Shown here one piece after another: positions 11,421 to 21,663 of a DNA stretch of 64,000 nt. The number at the start of each line of letters is the position of its first letter. Positions within the stretch are counted from its first letter, which is position 1. The notes under the pieces are model-generated. The model saw only the letters and a list, made by a program, of their open reading frames with translations. It was not told where the DNA came from and ran no database searches. Position numbers and translations under genes: made by a program. The stretch spans positions 8,067,501 through 8,131,500 of the forward strand of contig CM055871.1 in the NCBI GenBank assembly GCA_029582165.1, read 5' to 3'. This DNA is from Portulaca oleracea (lineage: Eukaryota > Streptophyta > Magnoliopsida > Caryophyllales > Portulacaceae).

Positions 11421-13719
11421 CTAAACCCTCCCCTCTCCTTTCTCTCTCCTGCCCTCTCTCGCGCCCAACACCACCTCGACCACCACGCCGCCAACCACCA
11501 CCCTCCACCACGCCACCACCCAAAACCACCACCGCGACCCCCTCCTTCCCTTTCTCCTTCTCTCTCGGGCCCCTTTCTCCTTTCCCCGCTCGACGCCCCA
11601 AACCGACGCCAACGGGCGACCACCCGACTACCGCCGCAGGACCACCGTAGTCGTCGTCGCACGCCCAGCCGAGGGAAAAAAGTCGCCTGCTGTTCGAACC
11701 CCGACGCCGACCTCGACCTCACCCCCGACACCACCAACACCACCATACGCGACCACCGACGCCGCCTCGACCGTCGCACCACCCTCTCGTCGCCCGCCAC
11801 GCAACCACCGATCACCGCCGCTCGCGCCTGCACTCTCACAGAAACCCAAAAACCCTAACCCTAATCTATACTAACCCTAACTGCTTCTTCTTTTCTTTTC
11901 TTTTTCTTTTATTTTTCTTGTTTTAATATTAAAAATCTGATTGTAATATTATTGTTATTAATTTCTGTAATCTTGTAATTAGGGGAAATTAATTGTAATT
12001 ATCTTCTTGTTGTAATTATGTGTAATTTTTTCCTAATTGTTATGTGTAATTTGTTTACTTGATATGTGTAATTTGATGTAAATTGTAATTAGTTTTTAGG
12101 TTGTAATAGTTAATTGTTAAGGTTAAATTATTTTATTGTTCTTTAATTTATAAATCATGTTAGGTTAGATCACAATGTTATTGTATGCACGAATTCGATA
12201 ACTAAATTATCTAGGTTAAATTCTTGACTAATAAATTAAGTTGGTTAATTTAGATTCAATCTTTATTAGTATTTCGTTCCTTGATTAATACTTGTTTAAT
12301 AAGTTAGGTTGAGATTATTGTTTATTAGTTCTTGGTTCTTGTTTTAATCTTGTTTAAAAGAAATTAGTTTGTTTAGGATTCTTGTTTTATAGTTTAAATA
12401 TTTATTTGTCCTTTGTTTTCTTTAAAGGTTATTCATGTTTAAGTGGTTAAATAAATTAGTTAACCTAATAAAAGTACAATTCTTGTTTAGTAATTCATGT
12501 TTAGTATTAATATTCTTGTGTGACTTGGGATAAATTAGAATTTATTAAAGTGTCTTCCATGTCTCCTAAATTAGGTTTAATGTTGCGAGTTTAATTGTTG
12601 GACCTAAGTTAAGATGGACTCCATATCTTAGACCCTAGCTACTGTTTTAAGTCCAAATTAGAACCCGGAGACCAATTGGTAAAAGTTAGAACCGAAATAA
12701 CAAATTAATTAATAACCGTTAACGGGACAGTTTCGTTAGTGTCTAAAGATCGGGTTTCCACGGTTAGTGTAGTTGTCTTTTGACCAAACCCTTTTAACTG
12801 GAGGTTCCTTAGATGTTAGGAACCATACGAATTTTACGGATCGACGTTTTAATTGTATAGCCCGAGTTATAACCGATTTACTAGAACCTGTCAGAACTGG
12901 ACCAATTGGGAAGATGGGTATTTTTAGAGTCCTTCGGGGCTGATATGGGTTTAGTTGTCAACATAGAGGTTTTAGTAGACATCCCGAGGTTTCAAAAGTC
13001 CAGAACCAGCCCCGTAGGATGTCGGGAAGTCGAGTTGTGACCCGTTTTATGTGAACGTTATAATCTGTCCTCTGCTTGCTTCTTTTGTGTTGATTGTTGA
13101 GTGAAAATAATATGTGATCTTGTTATGTGTTTTCGAGGTGTTAAGTGTAAATTCATAAATGTTAGGAACCTAAGTGTTCCTAGGGGATGGGTTAGGTAGT
13201 TAATGGTTAATACTAACTTCGTTAGAACGCGTTTTTGATTAGATAATTACTTTTATTCTAGGCCCGAGTTAGTGCGAGACGTTAGTGAGCTCAAGTGTGT
13301 TCTTCTCTTGCTGTGCTGTGAAGTATATCAGGTAATTGTCTATGCTCTAATCCCCACCGGGATGCTCTTTAAATGTGTTTTGATGTGTTATAATCTATTT
13401 TGAGAATTGCATCCCGAAAAGGGACTTTTGTGGAAATACGACCATCTGTTTTGATAATCTTCTTTTGATTCATTTGTGACCTTGGTTTATTTGAGTTGAG
13501 AAATTGGATGGTCTTTTATTCGAAGTTTTGTTACTGGTTTTGACAACTTGGGTTGGGTTTGACTTGAGAGTCGTGAGATGAGTTTTGAATAATGAATTAA
13601 TAATTCAAAGTGGAAACGTTAAGCGGGTTTCGGGGATAACTTTGTGCAGCGTAATAACTCGCAGGGTTATGGACCAGGAGATCGGGGCTTCCTTCCCTGA
13701 TATAGAATAGTATTTTTTA

Positions 13720-13891
13720 ATGCCTTTGGTGGGCGAATGTTATCATGCCTTTGGTGGGCGAATGTTTCGATATGCCTTTGGTGGGCGAATGTTATTATGC
13801 CTTTGGTGGGCGAATGTTTCGATATGCCTTTGGTGGGCGAATGTCATAATGCCTTTGGTGGGCGATTGTTTGATGCCTTTGGTGGGCAAAT
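13720..13891 (+). repeat. LTR minisatellite, seven units
   Basis: Seven units beginning ATGCCTTTGGTGGGCGAATG, alternating in length between about 25 and 27 bases. The final units diverge (GCGATTG, GCAAATG). The 3' LTR has the same seven units in the same order (from 19638). Confidence 0.9.
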
Positions 13892-14377
13892 GTTACTTTA
13901 AGGGATTTGGTATCCCGCCCGCAAATTAAAATATGGATTGGATGGGTTGAGGAAACAGTATGGGATTAAAGATTTCTAAAACGTTTGATTCGATCCCTCT
14001 CCCCAAAATGAATTGAAATGAACTTAAACTGTTTTAAACGTTAGGGGTAGACATTATTGAGATTTCCCCCTCATTTTCTGAAATGTTTTGATTTCAGGTG
14101 AAGAGCTAAATGCTGGGGACGGGAATTAGAAGTGAGGACGACGAGTTTAGAAGTCCTTGAACCTTTTATATTGTTTTCGTTATGAATTCTTAAAGTTGTT
14201 TTGAGTTGTTAGTAGTTACCGTTAGCAGACAGTTGTGTTTTCCTTTCTCGCCTTGTATTCCTTCGGGGATACGGCAGTAACGCCCAAACTAAATTTGAAG
14301 TCTTCCGCTAAGTTTTGTCTGTTAACGTTAGTTTGACTTTGACTTTTCTATAATTGAATTTTCGGGGCGTTACAGAA

Positions 14378-14390
14378 TGGTATCAGAGCT
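14378..14390 (+). other. Primer-binding site (initiator tRNA-Met type)
   Basis: TGGTATCAGAGCT, three bases after the 5' LTR, matches the complement of the 3' end of plant initiator methionine tRNA, the commonest PBS of plant LTR elements. Confidence 0.85.
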
Positions 14391-15353
14391 CTGGGTTACG
14401 ACCTGGTAGCTCCTAAGTGTCCCTTAGGTTTAGTTAGACCTTAGGATGCTACGTTCGGAGTGATGAGTGTAGGATGGGGAAATAGGGTTTTATGCTTTCC
14501 CTGATATTACATGATTTCGTCATTAATATTTTATGTTACTAATATGTTCTAACCCTGTTGGACGGCATACCGCAGCGTTTGCTATGAGCACGAGGCTCTA
14601 GCTTCTCTTGAAGACCTAAATCCCGAGGAGGTTGTGAAATATAGCCCCGAGGAGGGCCTAGAACCAGAAGAAGACCTCTGATGAGAATTCGGAGGCCGAA
14701 AGAAGACGTGACATACGAGGAGTAGTCGCTGGAGATTTTGGGTTGCAGAGGAGGTAGCCTCAATGAAAGACCGAGCCTTAAGATGAGGTTCTAGTTGAGT
14801 TCAAGGTGGAAGCAGACTCCGAGAAGAACTTTGGGAATGAGCTTGACGATCCTGATTGGACCCCAATCGTGGTCCGCATGAACTCTTTTTCGTATGAAAA
14901 TACTCTAAGTAGAGTTAGTAAAAGAGTAGGAGGAGTAGTCCCCAGTAGTAATGTTTACATGTAAATAGTCTTTGATTGATTAAAATTTATAACTGTGTGG
15001 CTTGTTGCTTTTGTTAGCCCTAGTTAGGAGAGAATGAAACTTTATGTTATACTTGGGTGCAAGGGATATGAAATAATGAATTTCTTCTCTTGAGTTATCG
15101 CAAGTTATCAAGTGAAATGTGGAGTTAATATCAAAGATGGGACCCTTGAATTTTGTTGCAAGTACCAAAGTGATGAAATGTGATGCTATTACATGCGATT
15201 AGAGTTAAAGTTATGTTTATGGTTCGGTTACTTGTCGAGTTCTTTTATGTTTTAGTCTAATAAGAGTAGTTAACTTCAGAATTTGTATCTGCGTTGTGAG
15301 AGTAAGAACCTTAAGTAGTCTAAATCGACTTGGAACCGTGATGTCGGACATGA

Positions 15354-16370
15354 ATGGGTCTCACGCCAACAACGGAACCGAGCGCCCTTGTGTGTCAAGC
15401 GCCTCAACCGCAATCGAATCGGCGCCAACGCCTGGCTCATTTGATACCAGGGTCGAGTACAGCAACATCGGGGAACGACCTTGCTAGCATGCTAATGATT
15501 GAGATGCTCGGCAAGCACGAGGACCTACTGAGGAAAGTGGTGGATCGACAAGGAGGAGGGAGGGAAGATGACCCCTCCGCTCTTCTCCAAAGGTTTAATA
15601 GCTTTAACCCGCCCACTTATACAGGGGTAGCTGATCCCAAAGTCTTTGAAGATTGGGTTAGAGAGATTGAAAAGATTTTCGACACCACGCGCTGCCCTGA
15701 GGAGTTAAGGGTGGATTTTGCTGCTTACCACCTGAAGGAAGAGGCTGATTTATGGTGGGCCAGTGTAAAAGAAATAAGGACTGAACCGGGTTTTGACTGG
15801 AACCACTTCAAGGTCGTGCTGAAGGATCGATTTTACCCAATTTCTCTCCAGAAGGCGAAAGAGAAGGAGTTCATGAATCTACGTCAAGGGGAAACCAGCG
15901 TACTCACCTACTCTGCAAAGTTCACCGAACTATCTCGGTTTGCATCTGCTTTAGTAGCCACTGAACAGCTAAGGATGGACCGCTTCTGGGATGGACTAAA
16001 CGCAAGATTCGTGGATCGCATGTCATCACGGAGTTCACGTCTTATCAGAACATGCTGAACGTTGCCCTCACTTTAGAAATGTTAATGCATGACACTGAAC
16101 GTCTGATAGACATACTTGGGCAACAGAGGAAATAGTCACCCCGTTTCAACCCACCTCAACCTTATCAGGAGAAGAGGTTCCGCCCTAACAACTGGCAGGG
16201 AAACCAGTCTTCAGAGCGTAGACCATCGAATATTCCAATATGCCACTTTTGTGGTCAAACTGGTCATTACTCCCAAGATTGTAGATCAAAGGCCGCAAGG
16301 GGAGGATGTTTTAATTGTGGAAGCTTCCAACATCAGTCCGCCATCGTCTGAACAACCCTGGGGACTACAA
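15354..16370 (+). pseudogene. Gag gene of the TR-GAG-like element, frameshifted
   Basis: The main open frame (15354-16058, 234 codons) carries the retrotransposon Gag core: LLQRFNSFNPPTYTG, then FEDWVREIEKIF, AAYHLKEEADLWW and FKDRFYP-like/LRQGETSVLTYSAKF segments in the family's usual order. A frameshift near 16030-16058 breaks it. The frame then resumes elsewhere with a CCHC zinc knuckle (CHFCGQTGHYSQDC, about 16240-16281) and a degenerate second one (CFNCGSFQHQS). The start codon is uncertain because an upstream frame (15341 ATG) covers the N-terminus out of phase. Frame breaks may be real or consensus errors. Confidence 0.75.
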
Positions 16371-16599
16371 TAGTGGAAATAACAAAATCGAGAGCCTCGC
16401 AGCCAACATATCAGAATAGGGGAGGCTACAATGGAAACCAAAGGCCACAACAACAAAACCGGAGTGGTCCCAGTGGGAATCAGAACAACCAAGGGAGGCC
16501 AAGAACCCGCCTCACAAGAATAACAACCGTCGCAACGCAGAGGACGAGTATATGTGATGAGGAAGGATGAGGTCGAGAACGGCGGACGTCGTGATGTGT

Positions 16600-16760
16600 A
16601 CCTTCTCTCCCTACCACGCCTCAGTTATATTTAATCCTGGTGCTAGTCAATCTTTTGTTGGAGGGATTATAGTAGAGAGGGCTAAGATGAGACCCTCAGA
16701 AAATAGTAAGCCCATGACGGTAGCCCTATCTACCGGAGATACCATTAGCCGTGGAGGATA
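16600..16760 (+). pseudogene. Aspartic protease remnant
   Basis: The frame at 16567-16761 contains HASVIFNPGASQSFVGG, which aligns with the Ty3 protease segment around the catalytic D-S/T-G triad; the catalytic Asp is replaced (N-P-G-A-S). It stops at 16759, and the polymerase region is missing, so the deletion starts just after here. Confidence 0.6.
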
Positions 16761-16805
16761 AAGGATCGAGGCATCCGCACCTTTTCCGACACATAATGTG
16801 CGCTA

Positions 16806-16953
16806 AGTTTCGGGGACGAAACTTCTTTTAAGAAGGTAATGTTGTAAAACCTCGAGTTTTAGGAGGAAAGAAACCGTAGTCTCCCTACCGGACCGTTAGG
16901 GTTAAGTTTAAGTTTAAGTTTCGAGGACGAAACTTCTTTTAAGAAGGTAATGA
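16806..16953 (+). repeat. Duplicated pre-LTR tract with an aborted LTR start
   Basis: The tract AGTTTCGGGGACGAAACTTC...AAGAAGGTAATG ends at about 16842 and is followed by TGTAAAACCTCGAG, which looks like an LTR beginning but diverges after about 12 bases. Some 111 bases later a nearly identical tract leads into the real 3' LTR at 16954. One of the two should be the polypurine tract/plus-strand priming region. Confidence 0.7.
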
Positions 16954-19900
16954 TGTAAAACCCCGAAAAATCCAACGATGTTGACCGTGACGTCGTTAAT
17001 AAAATAGGTTGACTTCGTTAATTACTGTTGTTCATATGTGTTTATTTATGCTAACGCTTGAGCTCGTAGGACCGTTGAGGGGCTAATAAGGGTAGAATAG
17101 TATTTTTCCGCTGGTTAATATTATTATGTGATTAATTACGTGAATATTATTTGCTATGTGATTATATGATTATTAGTATTAATATTATTATTACTATTAC
17201 TAGTATTATTGGGTTTTTAGAAAATCGCTTTATTTGTTTTAAATGGTGAGTTAGGATTAGTTAGGTTAATTTGGGCCTAATTATGGGTAGTATATAACAT
17301 CTCTCCTTCCTCTCTCAAACCCTAATCCTCAAACCCTAAACCCTCCTCTCCTTTCTCTCTCCTCGCTCCTCTCTGCGCCAACACCCACCCTCGACCACCA
17401 CGCCGCGCCAACCACCACCTCCACCACGCCTACCACCCAAAACCACCACCGCGACCCCTCTCCTTCCCTTTCTCCTTCTCTCTCGGCTCCTTCTCCTTTC
17501 CCCGCCGACCGCCTAAACCGACGCCTTGATGGCGACCACCACCGGACTACCGCCGCAGACCACCGTAGTCGCGCCGCACGCCACCGAGGCAAAAAAAAAA
17601 AAGCCGCTCTTTGCTCAACCCCGACGCCGACCTCGACCACCCCGACACCACCAACACCACCATACGCGACCACCGACGCCTCGACCGTCGCACCACCCTC
17701 TCGTTGCCGCCCGCCACCACGCAACCACCGACCGCCGCTCGCCGCCTGCACTCCTGCGTAAACCCAAAACCCTAACCCTAATCTATACTAACCCTAACGC
17801 TTCTTCTTTTCTTTTCTTTTCTTTTATTTTTCTTGTTTTAATATTAAAAATCTGATTGTAATATTATTGTTATTAATTTCTGTAATCTTGTAATTAGGGG
17901 AAATTAATTGTAATTATCTTCTTGTTGTAATTATGTGTAATTTTTCCTAATTGTTATGTGTAATTTGTTTACTTGATATGTGTAATTTGATGTAAATTGT
18001 AATTAGTTTTTAGGTTGTAATAGTTAATTGTTAAGGTTAAATTATTTTATTGTTCTTTAATTTATAAATCATGTTAGGTTAGATCACAATGTTATTGTAT
18101 GCAATTCGATAACTAAATTATCTAGGTTAAATTCTTGACTAATAAATTAAGTTGGTTAATTTAGATTCAATCTTTATTAGTATTTCGTTCCTTGATTAAT
18201 ACTTGTTTAATAAGTTAGGTTGAGATTATTGTTTATTAGTTCTTGGTTCTTGTTTTAATCTTGTTTAAAAGAAATTAGTTTGTTTAGGATTCTTGTTTTA
18301 TAGTTTAAATATTTATTTGTCCTTTGTTTTCTTTAAAGGTTATTCATGTTTAAGTGGTTAAATAAATTAGTTAACCTAATAAAAGTACAATTCTTGTTTA
18401 GTAATTCATGTTTAGTATTAATATTCTTGTGTGACTTGGGATAAATTAGAATTTATTAAAGTGTCTTCCATGTCTCCTAAATTAGGTTTAATGTTGCGAG
18501 TTTAATTGTTGGACCTAAGTTAAGATGGACTCCATATCTTAGACCCTAGCTACTGTTTTAAGTCCAAATTAGAACCCGAGACCAATTGGTAAAAGTTAGA
18601 ACCGAAATAACAAATTAATTAATAACCGTTAACGGACAGTTTCGTTAGTGTCTAAAGATCGGGTTTCCACGGTTAGTGTAGTTGTCTTTGACCAAACCCT
18701 TTTAACTGGAGGTTCCCTTAGATGTTAGGAACCATACGAATTTTACGGATCGTACGTTTGAATTGTATAGCCCGAGTTATAACCGTTTTACTAGAACCTG
18801 TCAGAACTGGACCAATTGGGAAGATGGGTATTTTTAGAGTCCTTCGGGGCTGATATGGGTTTAGTTGTCAACATAGAGGTTTTAGTAGACATCCCGAGGT
18901 TTCCGAAAAGTCCAGAACCAGCCCCGTAGGATGTCGGGAAGTCGAGTTGTGACCCGTTTTATGTGAACGTTATAATCTGTCCTCTGCTTGCTTCTTTTTG
19001 TGTTAATTGTTGAGTGAAAATAATATGTGATCTTGTTATGTGTTTTCTTGGAGGTGTTAAGTGTAAATTCATAAATGTTAGGAACCTAAGTGTTCCTAGG
19101 GGATGGGTTAGGTAGTTAATGGTTAATACTAACTTCGTTAGAACGCGTTTTGATTAGATAATTACTTTTATTCTAGGCCCGAGTTAGTGCGAGACGTTAG
19201 TGAGCTCAAGTGTGTTCTTCTCTTGCTGTGCTGTGAAGTATATCAGGTAATTGTCTATGCTCTAATCCCCACCGGGATGCTCTTTAAATGTGTTTTGATG
19301 TGTTATAATCTATTTTGAGAATTGCATCCCGAAAAGGGACTTTTGTGGAAATACGACCATCTGTTTTGATAATCTTCTTTTGATTCATTTGTGACCTTGG
19401 TTTATTTGAGTTGAGAAATTGGATGGTCTTTTATTCGAAGTTTTGTTACTGGTTTTGACAACTTGGGTTGGGTTTGACTTGAGAGTCGTGAGATGAGTTT
19501 TGAATAATGAATTAATAATTCAAAGTGGAAACGTTAAGCGGGTTTCGGGGGATAACCTGTTGTGCAGGCGTAACAACCTGCAGGGTTATGGACCAGGAGA
19601 TCGGGGCTTCCTTCCCTGATATAGAATAGTATTTTTAATGCCTTTGGTGGGCGAATGTTATCATGCCTTTGGTGGGCGAATGTTTCGATATGCCTTTGGT
19701 GGGCGAATGTTATTATGCCTTTGGTGGGCGAATGTTTCGATATGCCTTTGGTGGGCGAATGTCATAATGCCTTTGGTGGGCGATTGTTTGATGCCTTTGG
19801 TGGGCAAAATGTTACTTTAAGGGATTTGGTATCCCGCCCGCAAATTAAAATATGGATTGGATGGGTTGAGGAAACAGTATGGGATTAAAGATTTCTAAAA

Positions 19901-20293
19901 CGTTTGATTCGATCCCTCTCCCCAAAATGAATTGAAATGAACTTAAACTGTTTTAAACGTTAGGGGTAGACATTATTGAGATTTCCCCCTCATTTTCTGA
20001 AATGTTTTGATTTCAGGTGAAGAGCTAAATGCTGGGGACGGGAATTAGAAGTGAGGACGACGAGTTTAGAAGTCCTTGAACCTTTTATATTGTTTTCGTT
20101 ATGAATTCTTAAAGTTGTTTTGAGTTGTTAGTAGTTACCGTTAGCAGACAGTTGTGTTTTCCTTTCTCGCCTTGTATTCCTTCGGGGATACGGCAGTAAC
20201 GCCCAAACTAAATTTGAAGTCTTCCGCTAAGTTTTGTCTGTTAACGTTAGTTTGACTTTGACTTTTCTATAATTGAATTTTCGGGGCGTTACA
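16954..20293 (+). repeat. 3' LTR (3340 bp)
   Basis: Direct copy of the 5' LTR, TG...CA bounded and followed by CAGAT. It retains about 12-14 bases (GACTTCGTTAATTA) near 17010 that are missing from the 5' LTR near 11100; other differences are mainly one- to three-base indels in C, G or T runs. Confidence 0.9.
19638..19812 (+). repeat. LTR minisatellite in 3' LTR, seven units
   Basis: Same seven-unit array as at 13720, with unit order preserved. One extra base in the last unit changes all reading frames through it, so the apparent proteins here are not genes. Confidence 0.9.
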
Positions 20294-20910
20294 CAGATTC
20301 GGTCAAATCGCTATGTCCAATACCCGATTTTTTCGGGTCGGTAAAATTCGGACTATCGGGTCGATCAGATTTTTGCCGGCCCTAATACCAACCTTTACTA
20401 TTGGATAATAATATCCCTGACCTTTATACCTATGTGATATTATTATACTAACAGTAACTAAGGAGGTGATAAATTGGTCTTCATGCGCGCTAACATGGCT
20501 GGCGAAGGAAAAAAAAATTGTCTGAAACCAGTGACCTCATTAACCCCTTAGTTTTTCTTACTAACCTATATTACAAGACATCAGTTGGTTGAGTTTCACG
20601 TCAGTACGAAGATCGGTTCACTACCCCGTTAATCACTATATTAGGGTCGATTTTTTTAACGTGGGTTAATGAGAAAAACAGAGGGATTAGCGGGGTTATT
20701 GGGCAAGGGCCGATCATTTTCCCTCCACCTATCATGTCAAAATCGAGACCAGTAGTTAACCAGCAGTCACCACCCCCTTAGTCACTGTTGGTATAATAAT
20801 CTCACCTAAGTATAAAGGTCAGGAATATTGTTGTCCAATAGTAAAGGTCGGTATATTTCAATCCAATACCTCCAAAGGTCAGTATATTGTCATACAATGT
20901 CCCTTTTTAT

Positions 20911-21265
20911 AATAGTCATAGTCACATAACTATTAAACTCCCCTGAAAAATAAAATATTTTTTAAGTTCCCAACTTATTGTAAAGCGTTCCTTTTAGTTA
21001 TCTCTTAGGTGTGTTTGGTTGGTCAAAAACCCCGGGGAAATGGTCAATTTTCCCGGGTTGACTTAATTTCTCCATGTTTGGAAATAGGTTGACTATGGGA
21101 AAAATTTTACAGCGGGCCCACCATTTCATACAATTTCCTAGGGAAATTTTCCCTTAGGGGGTCCTAAGGGAAATTTTTCCCGGGGAAATATTTCCCATGG
21201 AAGACTTCCCATGGAAAATTTTCCCCGGGAAAAATTTCCCTAGGGGTCCTTTTAATTATCTTGTA
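20911..21265. other. Spacer with repeated GGGAAA/TTTCCC palindromes
   Basis: From about 21030 to 21245 the sequence alternates GGGAAA and TTTCCC blocks (for example CCCGGGGAAATATTTCCC), giving many short overlapping palindromes. It starts with GTGTGTTTGGTTGG, a phrase common at MITE ends, but the opposite end was not identified. Confidence 0.5.
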
Positions 21266-21496
21266 CTCCCTCCTTTTTTAGTGTCACCTAGGTAGCTATG
21301 TCAAAAACTTTGACCACTAATATTTTAATTTCTATAATGATTCATCAAACAAAATTGATATCATTAGATTTGTAATGAAAAATATTATTGAAAAAGTATA
21401 ATATTGTATTTTTTTATAAAAATATTCTGTGTAAAATTGTTGATTAAAGACGGACCTCAAAAAACGTGAATGACAAATAAAAGAAAACGAAGGGAG
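21266..21496. mobile_element. Stowaway-like MITE
   Basis: Begins CTCCCTCCTTTTTTAG, ends AAACGAAGGGAG, and is flanked by TA on both sides (21264-21265, 21497-21498). About 231 bases, non-coding. The terminal repeat matches the Stowaway/Tc1-mariner consensus CTCCCTCCGTCCC imperfectly. Confidence 0.75.
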
Positions 21497-21663
21497 TATA
21501 TTGAATTGTAGACATCTCTTATAATACCTCTAACAATATCTCAAAAGATATTTTTTTCTATCTTTTTAGTTACAACGAAGAGAAAGAATCATACTACGTC
21601 TGTTCTGATTGTATTAGAATATAAGTGACTAATATAAAAATTAAGCGTGGATAATATTATATT

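Larger units (their letters stand above)
11046..14374 (+). repeat. 5' LTR (3329 bp)
   Basis: Bounded by TG...CA. Contains a TATA box (TATATAA, 11376-11382), a C-rich leader with AAACCCTAA telo-box motifs (11400-11870), a long AT-rich middle, a 25/27-bp tandem array (13720-13891) and a terminal ATTTTCGGGGCGTTACA. Collinear over its full length with the 3' LTR; differences are mostly short indels. Confidence 0.9.
11041..20298 (+). mobile_element. TR-GAG-like Ty3 LTR retrotransposon with 3.3-kb LTRs
   Basis: A complete but non-autonomous element. Two direct LTRs (11046-14374 and 16954-20293) start TGTAAAACCC and end GCGTTACA. The 5-bp target duplication CAGAT is exact at 11041-11045 and 20294-20298. 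A PBS matching the plant initiator-Met tRNA (TGGTATCAGAGC) follows the 5' LTR. The internal part is only about 2.58 kb and encodes a Gag with a zinc knuckle and a protease fragment; reverse transcriptase, RNase H and integrase are absent. This matches the class called terminal-repeat retrotransposons with a GAG domain. Very long LTRs and the iMet PBS suggest derivation from a Tekay/Del-type chromovirus (inference). Confidence 0.9.
10703..20384. mobile_element. hAT-like MITE with 8-bp target duplication (split by LTR element)
   Basis: Starts TAGGGGTGGCAAAA and ends TTTTGCCGGCCCTA, an imperfect terminal inverted repeat of hAT type. The 8-mer ATACCAAC flanks it exactly, at 10695-10702 and 20385-20392. 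Its own sequence is 10703-11045 plus 20299-20384, about 430 bases, and is full of AACCCGAACCCG/CGGGTTCGG motifs typical of many plant hAT MITEs. No transposase. It sits inside the outer fold-back element and is itself split by the LTR element. Confidence 0.85.
10640..20910. mobile_element. Outer fold-back MITE (split by nested insertions)
   Basis: Left end at about 10640-10702 (AAGGGTTTTTTGATGATAAC, then GGGGGTGTTGGATTGTAATA) is the reverse complement of the right end at about 20860-20910. The body resumes at 20385 and ends in the right arm (CACTGTTGGTATAATAATCT, AAGTATAAAGGTCAGGAATA). Without the inner insertions it is about 580 bases. A second full copy lies at 50425-50975, a half copy at 47415-47731, and end fragments at about 33118-33212 and 42160-42250. 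No coding capacity, so it is a non-autonomous family. Confidence 0.75.

Noticed and set aside
11365..11849. Several overlapping minus-strand frames in GC-rich LTR leader (63-141 codons), repeated at 17329-17751
   Set aside because: They are low-complexity Gly/Arg/Val-rich readings of the C-rich leader, do not keep the same frame between the two LTRs, and match no family.
11848..11872. Interstitial telomere array (CCCTAA motifs)
   Set aside because: Only two or three imperfect units; better read as telo-box motifs in the LTR leader.
13720..13929. Frame made of MPLVGECYHAFGGRM-type repeats, again at 19638-19888
   Set aside because: Direct translation of the LTR minisatellite; single-base differences between LTRs change the frame, so no selection for a protein.
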